Made by a program: the position numbers and the translations under genes. Below, piece by piece: positions 1 through 6,294 of a stretch of DNA of 7,078 nt (the stretch's first letter is position 1; the number at the start of each line of letters is the position of its first letter). This DNA is from Acidobacteriota bacterium (GTDB taxonomy: Bacteria > Acidobacteriota > Vicinamibacteria > Vicinamibacterales > 2-12-FULL-66-21). The stretch covers positions 5,374-12,451 of the forward strand of contig JACDDJ010000060.1 in assembly GCA_013817065.1 (NCBI GenBank), in the 5' to 3' direction. The notes below the pieces were generated by a model. It saw only the letters and a program-made list of their open reading frames with translations. It searched no databases and was not told the DNA's origin.

Positions 1-535
1 TCTCGAAGGCGCCACGGTCGCGACCGAGCTGGTGCGCGCTTCGCAGGCCTACTTCGCGCGGCACGGGGTCAACGTCAACGTCGAGTTCTCCTGGGGCGCC
101 ACCGAGGTCAAGCCGCCGGTGCTCGCCGATGCGATCGTCGAAGTGACCGAGACGGGATCCTCGCTGCGCGCCAATCGCCTGCGGATCATCGACACCGTCC
201 TCGAATCCAACACCCAGATGATCGGCAACACCAACTCCCTCGCCGATGAATGGAAGCGGACCAAGCTGCAGAACGTCGCGCTGCTGCTGCGGGCCGCGAT
301 CGAGGCGCAGGGACGAGTCGGGATCATGCTGAACGTGCGGCGCAGCGATCTGGACGTTGTGCTCGGACTGTTGCCGGCGCTGCAGCGTCCGACGATCTCA
401 CCGCTCTCGGACGGCGACTGGGTCGCACTCAACACGATCATCGAAGAACGAACGGTCCGCGATCTCATCCCCCGCCTGAAAGCGGCCAATGCACAGGGAA
501 TCGTCGAGTATCCCTTGAACAAGATCGTGCTGTGA
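1..535 (+). CDS. hisG: ATP phosphoribosyltransferase, long form (HisG), 3' part only
   Basis: This is the C-terminal 177 residues of HisG, the enzyme that joins ATP and PRPP in the first committed step of histidine synthesis. The reading frame starts at base 2 and its 5' end lies outside the window. In fragment numbering, residues 1-60 are the end of the catalytic domain and carry the PRPP-binding loop (VTETGSSLRAN, 48-58). Residues from about 88 to 177 match the C-terminal regulatory domain found only in long-form HisG: GRVGIMLNVR, LLPALQRPTISPLSDGDWV, then GIVEYPLNKIVL at the very end. Known of the family: long-form HisG is a hexamer inhibited by histidine through this ACT-like domain and does not need HisZ. 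The TGA stop shares its last base with the hisD ATG. The family assignment is firm. The start and any upstream regulation cannot be seen. Confidence 0.96.
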   Translation, partial: LEGATVATELVRASQAYFARHGVNVNVEFSWGATEVKPPVLADAIVEVTETGSSLRANRLRIIDTVLESNTQMIGNTNSLADEWKRTKLQNVALLLRAAIEAQGRVGIMLNVRRSDLDVVLGLLPALQRPTISPLSDGDWVALNTIIEERTVRDLIPRLKAANAQGIVEYPLNKIVL

Positions 536-1809
536 TGAATCAGATAACTCCTGTCATTCGCATCGTCGACAGTTCCGACAAGGACGCGGTCACGCGGCTG
601 GTCGATACCGAGTCGCGCCGTGACCCCGGCGTCGAGCGACGCGTTCGGCAGATCGTGTCGGCGGTGCGCGAGCGCGGCGATGAGGCCGTTCTCGAATATG
701 CGCACATGTTCGACAAGCTGGACGGCGATGTCGAGATCAGCCGGGCCGAGATGAAACGCCTGGCGAAGACCGTCGAGCCGGGCGTTCGTGATGCGATCAG
801 GCTTGCGGCGCGCAACATCCGAACCGTCGCGCAGAAGCAGGTCCCGAGGGGCTGGCGGGTCACCACCACGACCGGGGTCAACGTGGAGCAGAGAGTGACG
901 CCTCTCGAGCGCGCCGGCTGCTACGTTCCGGGTGGACGGTACCCGCTTCCCTCCTCCCTGTTGATGACCGCCATCCCGGCGCGGATCGCCGGTGTGCGCG
1001 AGGTGATTGCCGTCTGCCCGAAGCCGGAGGCGACGGTCATGCTCGCCGCGCTCGAGGCTGGAATCGACCGGATGTTCCGCGTTGGTGGCGCCCAGGCGAT
1101 CGCGGCGTTGGCGTATGGCACCGAGACGATTCCACGGGTCGACAAGATCGTCGGCCCGGGCAACGCCTACGTCGCCGCCGCCAAGGCGCTTGTCTCGCGC
1201 GATTGCGCGATCGACTTCTTCGCCGGCCCGAGCGAGATCGTGGTGCTCTCGTCAAGCGGACATCCGGCGTGGATCGCGGCCGACCTGATCGCGCAGGCCG
1301 AGCACGACCCCGATGCTCGCGCCATCCTGCTGACGCCGTCGCGCCGGCTCGCCGCGGCCGTGGCGAGAGAACTCGAGCGGCAACTTCCGCTTAATGGACC
1401 GGCGCGTGTGGCCCTGACGCGTAACGGCGCTATCGTCATCACGCGGACGGTCAGTGAAGCGGTCCGCCTCTCCCAGAGAATCGCACCCGAGCACGTGGTG
1501 TGTGACGATGAGCAGGTCGCGGCGAGGCTGACCCACGCGGGAACGGTGTTCGTCGGTGATTACAGCGCGCAGGCGCTCGGCGATTACTCGTCCGGATCGA
1601 ACCATGTGCTGCCGACGAGCGGCGCCGCGCGTGGACGGGGCGGCCTGAGCGCCGCGGACTTCGTGCGCGTCTCGACCGTCCAGCGCGTCACGCGCGCCGG
1701 CGTCCGCGCAATCGGTCCCGCCGCGGTCGCGCTTGCCGAAGCCGAGGGATTGACCGGCCATGCGAAATCTGTCCGCATGCGACTGGGATCAGGAAGGGAC
1801 GCGCGATGA
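535..1809 (+). CDS. hisD: Histidinol dehydrogenase (HisD)
   Basis: HisD carries out the last two steps of the pathway, the zinc-dependent, NAD-linked oxidation of histidinol to histidinal and then to histidine. The protein is 424 residues, normal for the family (about 430). Visible landmarks: YVPGGRYPLPSS (130-141), GGAQAIAALAYGT (184-196), KIVGPGNAYVAAAK (204-217) and FFAGPSEIVVL (228-238). Probable zinc ligands, by comparison with E. coli HisD, are Gln254 and His257 (AQAEHDPDA), Asp350 (GDYSSGSNHVLPT) and His409 near the C terminus. The catalytic Glu-His pair is Glu319-His320 (RIAPEHV). No key residue is missing. The frame is open far upstream, but the ATG at 535 fits family length and overlaps the hisG stop as TGATG, so a re-initiating ribosome probably translates it. 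No clear Shine-Dalgarno is visible, which also favours coupling. Confidence 0.98.
   Translation: MNQITPVIRIVDSSDKDAVTRLVDTESRRDPGVERRVRQIVSAVRERGDEAVLEYAHMFDKLDGDVEISRAEMKRLAKTVEPGVRDAIRLAARNIRTVAQKQVPRGWRVTTTTGVNVEQRVTPLERAGCYVPGGRYPLPSSLLMTAIPARIAGVREVIAVCPKPEATVMLAALEAGIDRMFRVGGAQAIAALAYGTETIPRVDKIVGPGNAYVAAAKALVSRDCAIDFFAGPSEIVVLSSSGHPAWIAADLIAQAEHDPDARAILLTPSRRLAAAVARELERQLPLNGPARVALTRNGAIVITRTVSEAVRLSQRIAPEHVVCDDEQVAARLTHAGTVFVGDYSAQALGDYSSGSNHVLPTSGAARGRGGLSAADFVRVSTVQRVTRAGVRAIGPAAVALAEAEGLTGHAKSVRMRLGSGRDAR
1791..1799 (+). promoter_or_regulatory. Ribosome binding site for hisC
   Basis: The purine run AGGAAGGGA lies inside the 3' end of hisD and ends six bases before the ATG at 1806. 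That spacing selects 1806 over the next in-frame ATG at 1815, which would be 15 bases away. Confidence 0.6.
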
Positions 1810-2852
1810 CCGCGATGTACGAAAAGCTCTCGATGCCGGCCGAAGGGCTCCGGCTGCACCTCAATGAGAATACGGGCGGCTGCTCGCAGGCGGTTCTCGA
1901 TGCGCTCGGCGCGCTGACCCGCGAAATGGCCGCGGTCTATCCGGATTACACCGACGCCACGGCTGCGACTGCGACGCTGCTCGGGGTGCCGCCGTCTTAC
2001 GTGGTCCTGGTGAACGGGCTGGACGAGGGGATCTTCGCCGCGGCGCTCGCCACGCTGCGTGGGCCGTCCCCGTCACCGCTCGAGTCCGTCATCGTGGTTC
2101 CCGCATTCGACATGTATGCGGGGTCGTCCCGCAAGGCTGGTGGTAAGGTCGTCGAGGTTCCGCTCGCGCCGGGCTTCGCGTTTGGCGCAGACGATGTGGT
2201 TGCCGCAGTGACCGCGGCGACGCGCATCGTGTTCCTGACGACGCCCCATAATCCGACCGGCTTACTGATCCCTCGTGCGAGTGTCCTCTCGATTGCGGGC
2301 GCGGCCCCGCAGGCACTGATCTTCGTCGATGAGGCCTACATCGATTTTGGGGGCGAAACACTCATAGAGCAGTCCCTCCTCGATCGATATCCGAACCTCG
2401 TCGTCGGCCGGACGTTCTCGAAGGCGTATGGACTCGCCGCACTCCGCGCCGGCGCGCTCGTCGCCACACCGGCAACACTCGGTCGAATTCGCGAGTGCGT
2501 GCCGCCGTACAGCATCAACATCGCGGCCGCGCTCGCGGTGCCGGCGGCAATGAGGGATACGACGCACTACGATTGGTACCTGAATGAAGTCCGCGAATCG
2601 AAGCGACTGCTGTATGCAGCACTCGATCGGCTCGGCCTCACGTATCTCAGGAGCGAGGCCAACTTCGTGTTCGCGCACTTTGGCGACGCCGCCGAGGACG
2701 TGGTCACTGGACTGAAAGCCCGCGGTATCTACGTACGCGATCGCTCCGGCGATCCGCTCTGCACAGGCTACGTCCGCATCACCACCGGCGTCGTGATTCA
2801 CACGCAGGCGTGCATCGCGGCGGTGGAGGAGGTCCTGTGCGGCGGGCGCTGA
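1806..2852 (+). CDS. hisC: Histidinol-phosphate aminotransferase (HisC)
   Basis: This is a PLP-dependent class I/II aminotransferase that converts imidazole acetol phosphate plus glutamate to histidinol phosphate. It has 348 residues, close to the usual 350-370. Visible landmarks: HLNENTGG (18-25), NGLDEGI (70-76, PLP phosphate region), PHNPTG (147-152, with Asn149), FVDEAYIDF (173-181, with Asp175 and Tyr178) and TFSKAYGLAALRAG (203-216). Lys206 is the Schiff-base lysine and Arg214 a probable phosphate contact. Arg324 in GYVRIT is the probable substrate-carboxylate arginine. The ATG overlaps the hisD stop as ATGA. The N terminus is short and reads NENTGGC where most HisC have NENPYGP, and NGLDE replaces the common GS/ADE, so this is a divergent HisC branch. 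Class-I aminotransferases overlap in substrate, but placement inside the his operon makes HisC the clear call. Confidence 0.95.
   Translation: MTAMYEKLSMPAEGLRLHLNENTGGCSQAVLDALGALTREMAAVYPDYTDATAATATLLGVPPSYVVLVNGLDEGIFAAALATLRGPSPSPLESVIVVPAFDMYAGSSRKAGGKVVEVPLAPGFAFGADDVVAAVTAATRIVFLTTPHNPTGLLIPRASVLSIAGAAPQALIFVDEAYIDFGGETLIEQSLLDRYPNLVVGRTFSKAYGLAALRAGALVATPATLGRIRECVPPYSINIAAALAVPAAMRDTTHYDWYLNEVRESKRLLYAALDRLGLTYLRSEANFVFAHFGDAAEDVVTGLKARGIYVRDRSGDPLCTGYVRITTGVVIHTQACIAAVEEVLCGGR
2825..2833 (+). promoter_or_regulatory. Strong ribosome binding site for hisB inside hisC
   Basis: GGAGGAGGT is a near-perfect anti-16S match lying in the last codons of hisC. It ends three bases before the GTG at 2837. 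The first GGAGG (2825-2829) leaves seven bases. This supports the GTG as the hisB start. Confidence 0.65.
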
Positions 2853-3424
2853 TCGAACGGAACACGACCGAGACGCAGATCCGGCTGAAGCTCAATCTTG
2901 ATGGTCGCGGACGCTACGACATCAGCACCGGTATCCGCTTCCTGGATCATATGCTGGAGCTCGTCGCTCGACACGGCGCGTTCGACCTGACGATCAAGGC
3001 CGACGGCGACCTGGACGTCGATCAGCACCACACGGTCGAGGACGTCGGCATCGCTCTCGGTGAGGCGGTCTCGACTGCCCTCGGCACGCGCCGCGGCATC
3101 AACCGCGCCGGCTCCTTCATCATGCCGATGGATGAAACGCTCGCAGTTGCCGCGATCGATCTCGGCGGCCGGATCCACAGCGTCGTTGAACTGAAGCTGC
3201 GCGTGAAGAAGGTCGGAGACCTGCAGGCGGAGCTGGTGAACGACTTCTTCGACGGCTTCGCCCAGGGGGCCAAGGGCAACGTTCACCTGAAGGTCCTCTA
3301 CGGACGATCCAGCCACCACCACGTGGAAGCGTGCTTCAAGGCGTTCGCGCGTGCGCTCCGCGCCGCGACAGCAAAAGATCCGCGCATGGCGCGCATGCTT
3401 CCTTCGACCAAGGGACTGCTGTGA
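2837..3424 (+). CDS. hisB: Imidazoleglycerol-phosphate dehydratase (HisB, monofunctional)
   Basis: HisB removes water from imidazole glycerol phosphate to give imidazole acetol phosphate in the cytoplasm. From the GTG at 2837 the product is 195 residues, exactly the length of stand-alone IGPD. The frame also has an ATG at 2810, but that start would add a glycine-rich tail and would lie upstream of the ribosome site. Family motifs: FLDHMLE (35-41, His38), DQHHTVED (62-69, first His-His-Glu metal motif), GSFIMPMDETLA (92-103) and the second motif SHHHVEACFKAFARAL (159-174, His160-162, Glu164). Known of the family: 24-mer with two Mn2+ per site. The protein ends in STKGLL, near the common SSKGxL ending. 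There is no HAD phosphatase domain, unlike the bifunctional E. coli HisB, so histidinol-phosphate phosphatase must be a separate gene. It overlaps hisC by 16 bases. Confidence 0.96.
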   Translation: MRRALIERNTTETQIRLKLNLDGRGRYDISTGIRFLDHMLELVARHGAFDLTIKADGDLDVDQHHTVEDVGIALGEAVSTALGTRRGINRAGSFIMPMDETLAVAAIDLGGRIHSVVELKLRVKKVGDLQAELVNDFFDGFAQGAKGNVHLKVLYGRSSHHHVEACFKAFARALRAATAKDPRMARMLPSTKGLL

Positions 3425-4026
3425 GGATTGCGCTCCTCGACTATGGCGCCGGAAATCTGACGTCGGTTCGGAAGGGCTTTCTTGCCGCGGGTGCCGAGCT
3501 CCTGTCACCACGAGCACCAGAGGATCTCTCGGACTGCTCGGGCGTCGTCGTCCCTGGCGTGGGTCACTTCGGTGTGACGGCGGCGCTCGAGGCGGGGTGG
3601 CGCGAGGCCGTTCTCCGACGCGTGGAAGCGGGTGTGCCGCTGTTTGGGATCTGCCTCGGCATGCAGTGGTTGTACGAAGGCAGTGAGGAGGCCCCGGAAG
3701 CCGCCGGACTCGGGTTGGTATCGGGGCGCTGCGAGAGGATCGTCGCGGAGCGTCCTCTGAAGGTCCCGCATGTGGGCTGGAACCGCCTGGACGCTGTGCG
3801 CCCCAGCGTGCTGCTCGAGGAGATCGCCGACCACGCGCAGGTCTACTTCACCCATACGTTCGCCGCTCCGATTACACCGGACTGTGTCGCTTCGTCCGAG
3901 CATGGCCAGGCGTTCGCCGCCGTCGTCGAGCGTGGGCACGTCGCAGGCGTGCAGTTCCATCCCGAGAAGTCGGGCGACGCGGGGATCCGTCTTCTTCGCA
4001 ACTTCATCGCGCTTACCAGGAAATGA
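3421..4026 (+). CDS. hisH: Imidazole glycerol phosphate synthase, glutamine amidotransferase subunit (HisH)
   Basis: HisH is the class I glutaminase that releases ammonia from glutamine and passes it through HisF to the PRFAR site. From the GTG at 3421 it has 201 residues, the family norm. The start codon overlaps the hisB stop as GTGA, and the sequence begins RIALLDYGAGNL, as HisH does. An in-frame ATG at 3331 lies deep in hisB and would add an unrelated tail. The catalytic triad is visible: Cys78 in GICLGMQWLYEGSEE (76-90), and His180 and Glu182 in GVQFHPEKS (176-184). The oxyanion-strand motif PGVGHF is at 45-50, the substrate-side motif PHVGWN at 116-121 and YFTHTF at 142-147. Lys183 is in the position that contacts Asp98 of HisF in the T. 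maritima complex. hisF begins 12 bases downstream, so the two partner subunits are made side by side. Confidence 0.96.
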   Translation: MRIALLDYGAGNLTSVRKGFLAAGAELLSPRAPEDLSDCSGVVVPGVGHFGVTAALEAGWREAVLRRVEAGVPLFGICLGMQWLYEGSEEAPEAAGLGLVSGRCERIVAERPLKVPHVGWNRLDAVRPSVLLEEIADHAQVYFTHTFAAPITPDCVASSEHGQAFAAVVERGHVAGVQFHPEKSGDAGIRLLRNFIALTRK

Positions 4027-4038
4027 CCAGACCCTGAC

Positions 4039-4794
4039 ATGCTTTCCAAACGCATCGTCGCCTGCCTCGACGTCCGTGACGGCGCCGTCGTCAAGGGCGT
4101 GAGCTTCGAGGGGCTGCGCAACGCCGGTGACCCGGCCGAGCTCGCCAGGCGCTACAACACCGAGGGGATCGATGAGCTCGTGGTCCTCGACGTCACTGCG
4201 ACGGTCGAAGGACGACGCGCGCTGGCCCGGACGATCGCGGACGTCTCACGTGAGTTGTTCATCCCGCTTACCGTCGGCGGCGGCATCGCCGCCGAAGCGG
4301 ACGCCGGCGCGGTTATCGAGGCCGGGGCCGACAAGGTCAGCATCAACAGCGCCGCCCTCGCCGAGCCTTCACTCATCACCACCCTCGCGGGTCGCTACGG
4401 GTCCCAGGCGGTGGTCGTCGCGATCGATGCGAAACGCGATGAGAAGGGGTGGCGCGTCTACACGAGGGGCGGACGTTCGGCCACGGCGAGAGAAGCGGTC
4501 GAGTGGGCCCGCGAAGCCGAAGCGCGAGGAGCAGGAGAGATCCTGTTGACCTCGATCGACCGGGATGGAACGCGCTCCGGCTTCGACTGTGAACTGACGT
4601 CGACGGTCGCATCCGCGGTGTCGATTCCTGTGATCGCGTCGGGCGGCGCCGGCACGTTCGAACACTTCCGCGAAGTGTTCACCGCCGGCGGCGCGGACGC
4701 GGCACTCGCGGCGTCGGTGTTTCACTTCTCCGAGCACGCCGTTTCGGAACTCAAGAACTATCTCGCCGGCAGCGGCCTGCCGATCCGGCTTTAG
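4039..4794 (+). CDS. hisF: Imidazole glycerol phosphate synthase, cyclase subunit (HisF)
   Basis: HisF is a (beta/alpha)8-barrel lyase/cyclase that uses ammonia from HisH to turn PRFAR into imidazole glycerol phosphate and AICAR, the latter feeding purine synthesis. It is 251 residues, normal length. Numbering matches T. maritima HisF without gaps to at least residue 167, so function can be read directly: catalytic Asp11 (ACLDV) and Asp130 (VAIDAKR), ammonia-gate residues Arg5, Glu46, Lys99 and Glu167, and the HisH contact Asp98 are all present. LTVGGGI (77-83), LLTSIDRDGT (169-178) and IPVIASGGAG (196-205) are the phosphate-binding and loop motifs that separate HisF from HisA. The ATG at 4039 starts MLSKRIVACLDV as expected. 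No good Shine-Dalgarno is visible in the 12-base gap after hisH. The position directly after hisH, before hisA, is less usual. Confidence 0.97.
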   Translation: MLSKRIVACLDVRDGAVVKGVSFEGLRNAGDPAELARRYNTEGIDELVVLDVTATVEGRRALARTIADVSRELFIPLTVGGGIAAEADAGAVIEAGADKVSINSAALAEPSLITTLAGRYGSQAVVVAIDAKRDEKGWRVYTRGGRSATAREAVEWAREAEARGAGEILLTSIDRDGTRSGFDCELTSTVASAVSIPVIASGGAGTFEHFREVFTAGGADAALAASVFHFSEHAVSELKNYLAGSGLPIRL

Positions 4795-4804
4795 ACGAGA
4801 ACAC

Positions 4805-5488
4805 ATGCTCATTCCATCAATAGACCTCCAGGGCGGACGGATCGTTCAGCTCGTCCAGGGCGAACGGCTCGCCGTCGAATCCACCGACATCGAGAAGTGG
4901 ATCGACCGATTCCGTCCGTACAGCAAGGTGCAGCTCATCGACCTGGATGCGGCGAAATCAGAGGGCGCCAACGACGCAATCGTCCGGCGGATCTGCGGTG
5001 AGCTGCCCTGCCGGGTCGGCGGCGGGATCAGGTCGGTCGAACGGGCGCAGGCGGTGCTCGAGGGGGGCGCCACCCAGGTCATCGTCAGTTCCGCACTGTT
5101 TGCGGACGGGCAGGTGGACGTCAGCTTCGCCTCCAGGCTAGCCGATGCCGTCGGCAGGGACCGTGTGATCGCGGCAGTGGATAGTCGTGGCGGCAAGGTC
5201 GTCATCCATGGCTGGCGAACGCAGCTGGAGATGACCGCCGCGGAAGCGGTCCACATTCTCGAGCCGTATTGTGGGGAGTTCCTCTACACCCACGTCGACC
5301 GCGAGGGGCTGATGGGCGGCACCGACATGGAGGCGATCGCGTCAGTGAAGGCGGCGACGTCCCGCCGTCTCACCGCCGCAGGCGGGATTACGACGCTCGC
5401 CGAAGTCGCTCAGTTGGAAGAACTTGGGATCGACGCGGTTGTGGGGATGGCGATCTACACCGGGCGGATGAGTTTGCGTTCGTCGTAA
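4805..5488 (+). CDS. hisA: Phosphoribosylformimino-AICAR ribotide isomerase (HisA), divergent
   Basis: HisA is the barrel enzyme that isomerises ProFAR to PRFAR by an Amadori rearrangement, supplying HisHF. It has 227 residues, a little short (usual 235-250). HisA traits: start MLIPSIDLQGGRIVQLVQG with catalytic Asp7, LIDLDAAK (44-51), VGGGIRS (71-77), IVSSALF (93-99), AAVDSRGG (123-130, Asp126) and the second phosphate site AAGGITTL (191-198). These rule out HisF. The loop after strand 5 reads YTHVDREGLMGGTD (161-174) where most HisA read TDI.RDGT. Thr162 is kept, but the Asp of RDGT is Glu167 and the following Thr is Leu169. The end, GIDAVVGMAIYTGR (208-221), also looks one residue shorter than common HisA. 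The stop lies in a hairpin-like repeat. As the last his gene it probably ends the operon. It could be a bifunctional PriA-type enzyme, but nothing here shows that. Confidence 0.93.
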   Translation: MLIPSIDLQGGRIVQLVQGERLAVESTDIEKWIDRFRPYSKVQLIDLDAAKSEGANDAIVRRICGELPCRVGGGIRSVERAQAVLEGGATQVIVSSALFADGQVDVSFASRLADAVGRDRVIAAVDSRGGKVVIHGWRTQLEMTAAEAVHILEPYCGEFLYTHVDREGLMGGTDMEAIASVKAATSRRLTAAGGITTLAEVAQLEELGIDAVVGMAIYTGRMSLRSS

Positions 5489-5508
5489 CCAACGGTTGGG
5501 GACGAATG
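5477..5508 (+). terminator. Inverted repeat across the hisA stop, possible operon-end hairpin
   Basis: CGTTCGTC (5477-5484) pairs with GACGAATG (5501-5508), including one G-T pair. Inside it CCAA (5489-5492) pairs with TTGG (5496-5499) around a three-base loop, with an unpaired GTAA/GG internal loop between the stems. The structure begins inside the last hisA codons and ends 42 bases before the next gene. There is no T-run after it, so it is not a textbook intrinsic terminator. It could be a Rho-associated or RNA-stabilising hairpin, or chance. Confidence 0.3.
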
Positions 5509-5550
5509 GCGATGAACCCTTCGCCGGACCTCCCCGTCTAAGCCAGCACT

Positions 5551-6249
5551 ATGCGAATACTGGCTGCATCCGCTCTTGTCCTCTCCCTCGCAGCCCCGCA
5601 GGCTGCTCTCGCGACGCAAAAAGAATCCGAAACGGTGGACCGCACCGTATCGATCGGCGACCGTGGGACGTTGAAGTTGAGCAACTTCTCAGGAGACGTA
5701 CGCATCACGGGAACATCCGGCGGCGACGTCGTGATCCACGCCGTCCGCCGGGCGAGCCGCGAACGGCTCGACAACATCAAGCTCGAGATCACCACCAACG
5801 GGTCGACCGTCTCGATCGAAGCCAACAAGCGCGTTCCCGACTACAAAGAAAAGAACAACAACGTCGTCGAAACCGACTTCGACATCAAGGTGCCGAAGGG
5901 GACGACGCTGAACCTGGACAGCTTCTCGGGCAAGCTGGAAGTGACGGGCGTGACCGGCGAGATCAACGCCGAGACCTTCAGCGGCGACATCGACATCGAC
6001 GCTGCTGCGGCCGGGCAGGTGCCGGCGATGACAGCCGAAACGTTCAGCGGCAACATCCAGGCACGCGTGCCGGCGTCGGCGTCCGGCAAGGTGAGGTTCA
6101 ACAGCTTCAGCGGCAGCGTCCGCAGCGACCTGCCGATCGATATGGGCAGCCGTACGAAGCGCCGCGACTTTAGCGGCGAGATCGGCAACGGCAGCGGCCC
6201 CACCCTGCGATTCACCACCTTCAGCGGCGATCTCAGGATTCAGAAGTAG
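5551..6249 (+). CDS. Secreted DUF4097-type beta-repeat protein with seven FSG motifs
   Basis: This is a 232-residue protein of the DUF4097 (putative adhesin-like) type. Its biochemical role is unknown and I do not assign one. Residues 1-21 form a Sec signal peptide (basic Arg2, hydrophobic core, ALA at 19-21 before Thr22), so the mature protein of about 211 residues is likely periplasmic or surface-exposed. The rest is short beta-strand repeats built on (aromatic) Phe-Ser-Gly: FSG at 46, 125, 143, 165, 186, 207 and 224. The last six are spaced 17-22 residues apart, as expected for a stacked beta-helix or solenoid. The segment 60-115 is a non-FSG insert rich in charge and Asn. In DNA the later motifs mostly read TTCAGCGGC. 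It lies 62 bases after hisA with no visible ribosome site, so it could be read through from his or have its own promoter. No link to histidine metabolism is evident. Confidence 0.82.
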   Translation: MRILAASALVLSLAAPQAALATQKESETVDRTVSIGDRGTLKLSNFSGDVRITGTSGGDVVIHAVRRASRERLDNIKLEITTNGSTVSIEANKRVPDYKEKNNNVVETDFDIKVPKGTTLNLDSFSGKLEVTGVTGEINAETFSGDIDIDAAAAGQVPAMTAETFSGNIQARVPASASGKVRFNSFSGSVRSDLPIDMGSRTKRRDFSGEIGNGSGPTLRFTTFSGDLRIQK

Positions 6250-6288
6250 AACAGATTCTCAGTCCCGCCTCGTCACGCTGTCAGGCTG

Positions 6289-6294
6289 TATAAA
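6289..6294 (+). promoter_or_regulatory. Possible -10 element (TATAAA)
   Basis: TATAAA, preceded directly by TG, matches five of six bases of a sigma-70 -10 box and stands out in GC-rich DNA just before the palindrome. I find no matching -35 box at 16-18 bases. If used, the transcript would start near 6301 and carry both repeats in a roughly 200-base leader ahead of the M28 gene. Weak evidence. Confidence 0.2.

Noticed and set aside
250..534. N-terminal extension of hisD from the upstream ATG at 250
   Set aside because: It would add 95 unrelated residues within hisG; HisD family length and the TGATG junction fix the start at 535.
3331..3420. N-terminal extension of hisH from the ATG at 3331
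   Set aside because: The added 30 residues lie in hisB, while RIALLDYGAGNL just after the GTG at 3421 is the standard HisH beginning.
4276..4293. Perfect GGCGGC/GCCGCC palindrome inside hisF
   Set aside because: It encodes the conserved GGGIAAE segment and is expected from GC-rich codons.
1..5488. Histidine attenuator or internal promoter within the his operon
   Set aside because: The operon start is outside the window, and I see no His-codon run or convincing promoter between the genes shown.
5506..5541. Short frame of 11 codons (ATG at 5506, second ATG at 5512) just before the DUF4097 gene, as a possible leader peptide
   Set aside because: Its sequence has no regulatory codon run. A GGGGA sits at usable distance from the second ATG only, and short frames like this are expected by chance.
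5496..6173. Long alternate frame over the DUF4097 gene rich in Arg and Gln
   Set aside because: Frame shadow of a GC-rich repetitive gene; the 5551 frame has a signal peptide and conserved FSG repeats.
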